Positions 5,924 through 11,265 of a stretch of 11,265 nucleotides of DNA are shown here, piece by piece. The stretch comes from an uncultured Polymorphobacter sp. (GTDB lineage: Bacteria; Pseudomonadota; Alphaproteobacteria; Sphingomonadales; Sphingomonadaceae), in assembly GCA_937871645.1 (NCBI GenBank), contig CALMPZ010000378.1:1-11265 (forward strand), given 5' to 3'. How positions within the stretch are numbered: position 1 is the first letter of the stretch; each line of letters opens with the position of its first letter. Below the pieces are notes generated by a model. The model was not told the DNA's origin and did no database searches. It saw only the letters and a program-made list of their open reading frames with translations. Made by a program: the position numbers and the translations under genes.

Positions 5924-6793
5924 TTGACGACCGTGGCGCTTCCGGCAGCAACCCCGCGTGCGCGGCGCGGGCTGGTCGAACGCTCGATCATGCCCGGCTT
6001 CGGGCTGACGATGGGCTTCACCGTCTTTTACCTGAGCGTCATCGTGCTGATTCCGCTGTCGGCGGTATTCATCACCACCGCCGGCATGGGGTTCGACGGC
6101 TTTGTCGAGGTGGCGCTGTCGCAGCGCGCGCTTTACGCCTATCGCCTGAGCTTTGGCGCCGCCGCGATTGCCGCATCGATCAACGCGGTGTTCGGGCTGG
6201 TCGTCGCCTGGGTGCTGGTGCGCTATGAATTTCCCGGCAAGCGCCTCGTCAACGCGCTGGTCGACCTGCCGTTCGCGCTGCCCACCGCAGTTGCCGGTAT
6301 CGCGCTGACCGCGCTGTATGCGCCCAACGGCTGGATTGGTGCCTGGCTCGCACCGCACGGCATCAAGGTGGCGTTCCAGCCGCTCGGCGTCGTGGTGGCG
6401 CTGACCTTCATCGGGCTGCCGTTCGTCGTGCGTACCGTTGAACCCGTGCTCGCCGACCTCGGTCCCGAAGTCGAGGAAGCCGCCGCCAGCCTCGGTGCCG
6501 GGCGCTGGCAGACCTTCGCGCGCGTCATCTGGCCGGCGATCCTGCCGGCGCTGGCGACGGGCTTCGCGCTGGCGTTCGCGCGCGCTGTCGGCGAGTATGG
6601 CTCGGTGATCTTCATCGCCGGCAACATGCCGTACAAGTCGGAAATCGCGCCGTTGCTCATCGTCATGCAGCTCGAACAATATAATATTCCCGGCGCCACG
6701 GCGATTGCCGCGACGATGCTGATTGCCTCGTTCGTGCTGCTGTTCGCGATCAACCTGCTGCAGGGCTGGAGCCGGCGCAGGATGGCCGCATGA
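5924..6793 (+). CDS. cysT: Sulfate/thiosulfate ABC transporter permease CysT (CysU)
   Basis: A 289-residue ABC permease of the CysT family. It has [22 protein letters not shown] (24-45) as first membrane helix, further helices at about 75-100, 112-132, 152-172, 205-230 and 260-280. The cytoplasmic EAA loop [21 protein letters not shown] (184-204) docks onto the ATPase. [25 protein letters not shown] and [24 protein letters not shown] are characteristic CysT sequences. With CysW it forms the inner-membrane channel for sulfate or thiosulfate import feeding cysteine synthesis. The start is uncertain: TTG at 5924 is favoured because it leaves a usual short N-terminus and follows TTAGG at 8 nt; GTG 5933 and ATG 5990 are alternatives, and ATG 5919 is out of frame. 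It overlaps cysW by 4 bp (ATGA). Confidence 0.95.
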   Translation: MTTVALPAATPRARRGLVERSIMPGFGLTMGFTVFYLSVIVLIPLSAVFITTAGMGFDGFVEVALSQRALYAYRLSFGAAAIAASINAVFGLVVAWVLVRYEFPGKRLVNALVDLPFALPTAVAGIALTALYAPNGWIGAWLAPHGIKVAFQPLGVVVALTFIGLPFVVRTVEPVLADLGPEVEEAAASLGAGRWQTFARVIWPAILPALATGFALAFARAVGEYGSVIFIAGNMPYKSEIAPLLIVMQLEQYNIPGATAIAATMLIASFVLLFAINLLQGWSRRRMAA

Positions 6794-7632
6794 GCCGCAG
6801 CACCTCGACCACCGAGCCGGGCTGGATGCGCTGGCTGCTGATCGCGCTGGCGCTCGGCTTCCTTTTGCTCAACCTTGCGCTGCCGCTGGCGGCGGTGTTT
6901 TTCGAAGCCTTCCGCAAGGGCTGGGATGCCTATGTCGCGGGCATCATCGAACCCGATGCCATCGCCGCGATGAAGCTGACCTTGCTGGTTGCCGCCATCG
7001 CGGTGCCGGTCAATATCGTTTTCGGTATCAGCGCCGCCTGGGCGATTACCAAATTCGAATTCCGCTTCAAATCGCTGCTGATCACGCTGATCGATCTGCC
7101 GTTCTCGGTGTCGCCGGTGGTGTCGGGGCTGGTCTATGTGCTGGTGTTCGGGCTGCAAGGCTGGCTCGGGCCGTGGCTGCGCGAACATGACGTGCAGATC
7201 ATTTTCGCAGTGCCGGGCATCGTGCTGGCGACGATGTTCGTGACCTTCCCGTTCGTGGCGCGCGAGCTGATTCCGCTGATGCAGGAGCAGGGCCGCGAGG
7301 ACGAGGAAGCGGCGATTTCACTCGGCGCCAACGGCTGGCAGACCTTCACGCGCGTCACGCTGCCCAATATTCGCTGGGGGCTGCTGTACGGCGTGCTGCT
7401 GTGCAATGCGCGCGCCATGGGCGAATTCGGCGCGGTTTCGGTGGTGTCGGGGCATATCCGCGGGCTGACCAACACCATGCCGCTGCACATCGAAATCCTG
7501 TACAACGAATATAATTTCGTCGCGGCGTTCGCGGTCGCCACCTTGCTCGCTGGGCTGGCGCTGGTGACGCTGGCGCTCAAGACGCTGCTCGAATGGCGCT
7601 ACCGCGACCAGCTGCACGTCGGCGGTCATTGA
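6790..7632 (+). CDS. cysW: Sulfate/thiosulfate ABC transporter permease CysW
   Basis: A 280-residue permease and the partner of CysT. The first membrane helix lies at about 15-36. [22 protein letters not shown] and [20 protein letters not shown] are diagnostic CysW segments. The EAA loop [21 protein letters not shown] closely parallels that of CysT, showing common ancestry. The remaining hydrophobic segments give about six helices, ending with [16 protein letters not shown]. It forms the CysT-CysW heterodimeric channel in the inner membrane. The ATG at 6790 overlaps the cysT stop codon by 4 bp, so translation is probably coupled. CysA follows after 7 bp. Confidence 0.96.
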   Translation: MSRSTSTTEPGWMRWLLIALALGFLLLNLALPLAAVFFEAFRKGWDAYVAGIIEPDAIAAMKLTLLVAAIAVPVNIVFGISAAWAITKFEFRFKSLLITLIDLPFSVSPVVSGLVYVLVFGLQGWLGPWLREHDVQIIFAVPGIVLATMFVTFPFVARELIPLMQEQGREDEEAAISLGANGWQTFTRVTLPNIRWGLLYGVLLCNARAMGEFGAVSVVSGHIRGLTNTMPLHIEILYNEYNFVAAFAVATLLAGLALVTLALKTLLEWRYRDQLHVGGH

Positions 7633-7639
7633 GGAAAAC

Positions 7640-8677
7640 ATGACGGTTTCAGCCCATAACATCGTCAAGCATTTCGGCGCGTTCACCGCGCTCGATGACG
7701 TCAGCCTCGAAGCGCAGCCGGGCGAGTTTCTGGCGCTGCTCGGGCCGTCGGGGTCGGGCAAGACGACATTGCTGCGCATCATGGCGGGGCTTGAATTTCC
7801 CGACAGCGGCAGCATCTGTTTTGACGGCGTCGATGTCTCGACGCGCCCGACACGCGAGCGTGCTGTCGGCTTCGTGTTCCAGCATTACGCGCTGTTCCGC
7901 CACATGACGGTCGCTGAAAATGTCGGTTTCGGGCTGACCGTCAAGCCACGCGCCGAACGCCCCGATGCCGCCGCCATACGCACCCGCGTCAACGAATTGC
8001 TCAGTCTCGTGCAGCTCGGCCATCTCGGCGACCGCTACCCGAGCCAGCTGTCGGGCGGCCAGCGCCAGCGCGTCGCCTTGGCACGAGCACTCGCGGTCAA
8101 TCCCAACATCCTGCTGCTCGACGAGCCGTTCGGCGCATTGGATGCCAAGGTCCGCAAGGATCTGCGGCGCTGGCTGCGGGAAGTCCACCAGACGATGAAG
8201 TTGACGTCGGTGTTCGTCACCCACGACCAGGAAGAAGCGCTCGACCTCGCCGACCGCGTCGTGGTGATGAACCACGGCGTCATCGAACAGGTCGACACAC
8301 CCGACGCAGTCTATAACCGCCCGGCGAGTGCCTTCGTCTGCGACTTCCTCGGCAATGCCAACAAGCTCGATTGCACGATTACCGGTGGGGCCATCGAAAT
8401 CGGTGGCCACCGCATCGAAAACACTGCGCCGCCTGCCGCCGATGGCCGCGGCATCGCCTTCATCCGCCCGCACGAGTTCGACGTGGCCGCGGATGGCCAG
8501 CCCGGCGTTGCGGTGACGCTGCGCCGGCTGACGCGCACCGGCCCGATGGCCGCGCTCGATTGCCAGACAAGTGCCGGCGCCTTGATCGAAGTGACGACGC
8601 TGGAACCGCCGGCCGGGCTGTTGCCGGGGGCGGCGCTGACGCTGGTACCGCGCCGCGTCCGTGCTTATGCCGCCTGA
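7640..8677 (+). CDS. cysA: Sulfate/thiosulfate ABC transporter ATP-binding protein CysA
   Basis: A 345-residue ABC ATPase with intact Walker A GPSGSGKT (35-42), Q-loop Gln81 (VFQHYALF), signature LSGGQ (137-141), Walker B ILLLDEP (157-163), D-loop GALDAK and switch His195 in VTHD. The context [21 protein letters not shown] and [17 protein letters not shown] is typical of CysA. After about residue 235 comes a TOBE-like C-terminal domain ([20 protein letters not shown], then [11 protein letters not shown]) as in sulfate and related oxyanion importers. The protein powers CysT-CysW by ATP hydrolysis on the cytosolic face. GAGGAAA lies just before the ATG and includes the cysW stop. No binding-protein gene (sbp or cysP) follows. 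The gene converges on the glycosidase gene with a 41-bp gap that holds no obvious terminator. Confidence 0.95.
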   Translation: MTVSAHNIVKHFGAFTALDDVSLEAQPGEFLALLGPSGSGKTTLLRIMAGLEFPDSGSICFDGVDVSTRPTRERAVGFVFQHYALFRHMTVAENVGFGLTVKPRAERPDAAAIRTRVNELLSLVQLGHLGDRYPSQLSGGQRQRVALARALAVNPNILLLDEPFGALDAKVRKDLRRWLREVHQTMKLTSVFVTHDQEEALDLADRVVVMNHGVIEQVDTPDAVYNRPASAFVCDFLGNANKLDCTITGGAIEIGGHRIENTAPPAADGRGIAFIRPHEFDVAADGQPGVAVTLRRLTRTGPMAALDCQTSAGALIEVTTLEPPAGLLPGAALTLVPRRVRAYAA

Positions 8678-8718
8678 ACCGCAGCGCCAATCTGGTCAGT
8701 ATTGACGGGTGCGCGCGG

Positions 8719-10092
8719 TTAGAGTTCGGTGAGCGTCACTGTCGCATACGGTTGCGCCCGATATTGTAACGTATCCGAAACGTAAACGTCGCGCGCGGCC
8801 GTGCCGCTGCTGTCGCTGGTGAGGCGGTAGCGACCCGACGGCAGGCCGCGGATCGTCAATATGCCGCCATCGGCCGATTTGAAGGCGAGCACGACCTTTC
8901 CCCCCGGCGTCAGAAATCCCACCGATTTGAGGCCGCGCGTGCTGCTGCCGGCGTCGATGCGCACCGAACCCTGCGGCACGTGCGTGAAGATCTGCGCGAG
9001 TGCGCGTGCGGAGTCGGACAAGTCGGGGGCCACACCAGGGGCTGCGGGTGCGACGATCAGCCAGCCTGCCGGCGGCGGCTTCCCGGGGCGGTCGCGCGTG
9101 GCGATGCCGAACTGCTGCCAGGCGGTCGCGTCGGCTTGCGTCAGGTCGTCGAACAGGTCATCGATATCGCCGTCGACATATTCGAGCATTGCGGTCGTCG
9201 CGCCCGCTGCACGCGCTGTCCCGCGCAACATGCCAAGCAGCGTCGGGCCGGGCGCCCCTTCGTAGCGATGGTATGACAAGGTCGCGACCTGCGATGCTGC
9301 GCCGTCAACCGCAGCCAGTGCGGCGAAATAGACCAGCGCGCGCCGGGCCTGCGCCGTCGACGGTGCGATGACGGCAGGCAGCGGCAACCCCGCCGCGACC
9401 AGCCGCGGGCCGAGCGCCACGATGGCATTGCCGATTTCGCTGCCGCGCCAACCTGTGGTGTTGTCGGGCTCGATGATGATTTCGACATCATCGGGGGTTA
9501 GCCCATACTTTTTTTTCAAATGCCGCATCGTTTCAGTCATGAGTTCCGCATATTCCTGCGGATGCCGCGCGTGCGATAGGCTGCCCTGCTGCGCGCTCCA
9601 TTTGAAATCGACATAGGCAAGGTTGAGCCGGAACCGGCGCCCGCGCGCCTCGACCCGCGCCTTGACCGGCAACACGATATTTTCGACACGCCAGTCGAAT
9701 TCGGAAAATTGCAGCCCCGCCGGATCGAGCCGGTACGGGTCGTCATTGTCATTGATCTTGGCGTAAAACTGCCGCTTGAATTCACGGTAGCCGATGCGGC
9801 CATCGGCAAATTGCGTCCAGTAATCGACCGGGTTTTCGGCGCCGCTGCGGATTTCAAGCCGCAACCGGTCGATGCCGGCGTCGGTGACGAGCAAATCGAA
9901 CAACCGGTCACGCTGTGCCAGCCAACTGTCATCGAAGCGGTCGCGGCGCTTGTCGAATTCCCACAGCCGCGCGGTAGCTTCCCAGCCGGCGATTGTCTGG
10001 TGGCGCTGGCGCGTGTCGACGTGGATCGTCGCCGGCCCGGGTGCGCAGCTGCCGGCCAGCAGCAGCGCCGCGCAGCCGAGCAGCCAGCGCAT
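8719..10092 (-). CDS. GH30-like (clan GH-A) glycoside hydrolase lipoprotein
   Basis: A 457-residue predicted envelope lipoprotein. Residues 1-15 are a short hydrophobic signal with Cys16 in LLAGSC; Ala at -3 makes the lipobox slightly atypical. The mature part begins with TIHVDTRQRHQTIAGWEA, like the QxIxGFG opening of GH30 enzymes, then DAGIDRLRLEIRSGAENP. EIIIEPDNTTGW (204-215) offers Glu208 as acid/base and TTAMLEYVDGD (299-309) offers Glu304 as nucleophile, both at the expected ends of barrel strands 4 and 7. HRYEGAPG and a C-terminal beta-rich region (about 370-457) fit a (beta/alpha)8 barrel plus side beta domain. Substrate is unknown. The ATG at 10092 was chosen for the signal peptide, although the frame is open further upstream. 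It begins 4 bp after the Mic60-like gene and so is probably in the hemD operon. Confidence 0.75.
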   Translation of the reverse strand: MRWLLGCAALLLAGSCAPGPATIHVDTRQRHQTIAGWEATARLWEFDKRRDRFDDSWLAQRDRLFDLLVTDAGIDRLRLEIRSGAENPVDYWTQFADGRIGYREFKRQFYAKINDNDDPYRLDPAGLQFSEFDWRVENIVLPVKARVEARGRRFRLNLAYVDFKWSAQQGSLSHARHPQEYAELMTETMRHLKKKYGLTPDDVEIIIEPDNTTGWRGSEIGNAIVALGPRLVAAGLPLPAVIAPSTAQARRALVYFAALAAVDGAASQVATLSYHRYEGAPGPTLLGMLRGTARAAGATTAMLEYVDGDIDDLFDDLTQADATAWQQFGIATRDRPGKPPPAGWLIVAPAAPGVAPDLSDSARALAQIFTHVPQGSVRIDAGSSTRGLKSVGFLTPGGKVVLAFKSADGGILTIRGLPSGRYRLTSDSSGTAARDVYVSDTLQYRAQPYATVTLTEL

Positions 10093-10096
10093 GGCT

Positions 10097-11155
10097 TCAG
10101 CGCACCGCGACGGGTGCAGGTACGGCGGCGAGCGCTGGCGCGGCCAGCGGCGGCAATGGCGCCAGCGCCGCACTTTCGAGCACCGCCAGCCCGCGCAGGC
10201 CGGTCCGCAAACGCGCAGCGTTGGCAAGCCAGCTTCCGGCGATCCGGCGCTTGTCGGCGGGCAGTGCGGCGACCTGCAACACCGCGCCGTCGACATTGCC
10301 GATAAGCAGCGCGGTCTGCGCGGCCGCCACACGGTCGACCGGGTCGGTCGCGGCACTGCCGGTTTCACGGACGCGGACGATACCCGACAGGCTGTTGGTG
10401 AAACTGTCCCACCAGCTGGCATTGGCGGGCGCGACGGCGCCCGTCAGCCGCGGCGCGAGCTGCGCGAGGTCGCGCGCCAGGCTGCGTGACGTCACCGGCG
10501 CAGCACCCAGCGCCAGCACCGCAGCGAGCGGCTCGGGATGCGCCGCGCCAAAGCGCGACCGGAGCGCTGCTTCGGCGCTCGGCACCGTGACCGCGAGCTT
10601 TTCGCCCTTTTCGAGCGCGCGGCGGGTGACGCCGAGCAGCAGCACCGATTGCGCCGCAGCGGCATCATGCGCAACGCTGGCGAGCGTCGCCTGCGTTGCG
10701 GCGGCACTGGCATCGACGCGCGCCGCGAGCATCGACACCTGCGTGCCGATCGCGTCGACGCGCGCGTTGGTGGTGCCGATGCGCGTCGACAATTGACCGA
10801 CATCGGCGCTGGCGACCGCGGCTACGCCCGCCACCGGCACCGGCGGTGCCGGCCGCGCTTCGAGTGCGGCGACGCGGCGGTCGAGCTTGAGCGTCGCGGC
10901 ACGCTGCGCCTCCAGATCGGCGACGGTCGGCAAGGTCGAGGCGGCGAACCCCGGCAGCTGGCTGCGGATGCGCGTTTCAAACCACGGGTTGGCGATCAGC
11001 CCCAATGCAAACGCCAGCAGCACGGCGCTGATGATCCACGGCAAGACCGGCCGCGACCGCACCGGCGGCGGCGCCAGCGGGCGTTCACGCAGCGCGTTGA
11101 TGCGGTCGAGACTCGACCGGCTCAGGCTGGGGGCATCGGTGTCGATAGGGTCCAT
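10097..11155 (-). CDS. Mic60/mitofilin-like inner membrane protein
   Basis: A 352-residue protein with a short, Pro- and Arg-rich cytosolic N-terminus and one membrane helix at about 38-55 (VLPWIISAVLLAFALGLI). A long periplasmic Ala-rich helical or coiled-coil region (about 77-175) follows. The C-terminal domain contains ASWWDSFTNSLSGIVRVRETG (246-266) and DPVDRVAAAQTALLIGNVDGAVLQVAALP (271-299). That C-terminal signature, the topology and the position directly after hemD match alphaproteobacterial Mic60 homologues, which bind and bend the inner membrane and relate to mitochondrial cristae proteins. The ATG at 11155 has AAGGG 7 nt upstream and follows the hemD stop by 2 bp, implying translational coupling. 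Sequence identity within this family is low, so assignment rests on pattern and context. Confidence 0.75.
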   Translation of the reverse strand: MDPIDTDAPSLSRSSLDRINALRERPLAPPPVRSRPVLPWIISAVLLAFALGLIANPWFETRIRSQLPGFAASTLPTVADLEAQRAATLKLDRRVAALEARPAPPVPVAGVAAVASADVGQLSTRIGTTNARVDAIGTQVSMLAARVDASAAATQATLASVAHDAAAAQSVLLLGVTRRALEKGEKLAVTVPSAEAALRSRFGAAHPEPLAAVLALGAAPVTSRSLARDLAQLAPRLTGAVAPANASWWDSFTNSLSGIVRVRETGSAATDPVDRVAAAQTALLIGNVDGAVLQVAALPADKRRIAGSWLANAARLRTGLRGLAVLESAALAPLPPLAAPALAAVPAPVAVR

Positions 11156-11157
11156 TG

Positions 11158-11265
11158 TCAGCCCTTGTCGCACACCAGCCCCGCCGCCGCAAAGAGCGCA
11201 GCTTCGTTGGGGGTCGCGGCGATGCTGACCTGCCGCCAGCCGTCGCCTGCAGCCGCAGCGACTTT
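11158..11265 (-). CDS. hemD: Uroporphyrinogen-III synthase, C-terminus only
   Basis: Only the last 35 residues and the stop codon are in the window; the 5' part lies beyond base 11265. The fragment reads KVAAAAGDGWRQVSIAATPN followed by EAALFAAAGLVCDKG, typical of the C-terminal end of alphaproteobacterial HemD (GWxxVxxAxxPxxxALLxxAxxLxDK). HemD cyclises hydroxymethylbilane to uroporphyrinogen III in heme synthesis. The next gene is Mic60-like, the common arrangement in this class, which supports the call despite the short fragment. Confidence 0.75.
   Translation of the reverse strand, partial: KVAAAAGDGWRQVSIAATPNEAALFAAAGLVCDKG

Noticed and set aside
6506..7356. About 20-nt near-identical sequence shared by cysT (6506-6526) and cysW (7336-7356)
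   Set aside because: It encodes the conserved WQTF-RV part of the EAA loop in two paralogous permeases and is not a mobile repeat.
8678..8718. Possible terminator between converging cysA and the glycosidase gene (GTCA-TGAC dyad)
   Set aside because: The stem is only 4 bp with no T run; nothing else in the 41 bp supports a terminator.
10093..10422. N-terminal extension of the glycosidase frame into the Mic60-like gene
   Set aside because: The ATG at 10092 is followed directly by a signal peptide with a lipobox. The upstream part is a shadow of the Mic60-like C-terminus.

Overview
This window is a high-GC, housekeeping-type segment of what is most likely an alphaproteobacterial chromosome, probably from a sphingomonad. 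The evidence for that is the codon bias toward G/C in third positions, the hemD followed by Mic60-like gene order, the four-cysteine Rrf2 regulator beside a sulfate permease operon, and the style of the RhlE, LemA and DUF4239 proteins. No mobile element, CRISPR array, rRNA or tRNA gene is visible, and no stretch longer than about 230 bases lacks a gene.

Layout. (1) 1-951, minus strand: lemA followed by a TPM-domain (YgcG-like) gene cut by the window edge. (2) 1066-2356, plus strand: mscL and a DUF4239/bestrophin-like membrane protein gene, diverging from lemA across a 114-bp region in which the two candidate -10 boxes overlap. (3) 2357-2410: a strong bidirectional hairpin terminator between the converging DUF4239 gene and rhlE. 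(4) 2411-3739, minus: a RhlE-type DEAD-box RNA helicase with a TTG start, behind a hairpin-rich leader of about 200 nt and a perfect TTGACA -35 box. (5) 3969-5201, minus: an MFS transporter. (6) 5309-8677, plus: an Rrf2-family regulator, a 189-bp gap with competing hairpins and a candidate 19-codon leader ORF, then cysT-cysW-cysA, the membrane and ATPase parts of a sulfate/thiosulfate ABC importer. (7) 8719-11265, minus: hemD (C-terminus only), a Mic60/mitofilin-like gene and a GH30-like lipoprotein glycosidase gene, packed with gaps of 2 and 4 bp.

How the parts may work together. MscL and the DUF4239 protein may form a small membrane or osmotic module. The Rrf2 protein is the obvious candidate regulator of cysTWA, and the cysT leader looks able to add RNA-level or translational control. 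No periplasmic sulfate-binding protein gene is present, so that subunit must be encoded elsewhere. The least conventional arrangement is the apparent co-transcription of a secreted glycosidase-like lipoprotein with heme biosynthesis and membrane-architecture genes. I see no clearly new large system. The items most worth checking are the cysT leader, the rhlE leader, and the hemD-mic60-glycosidase operon.
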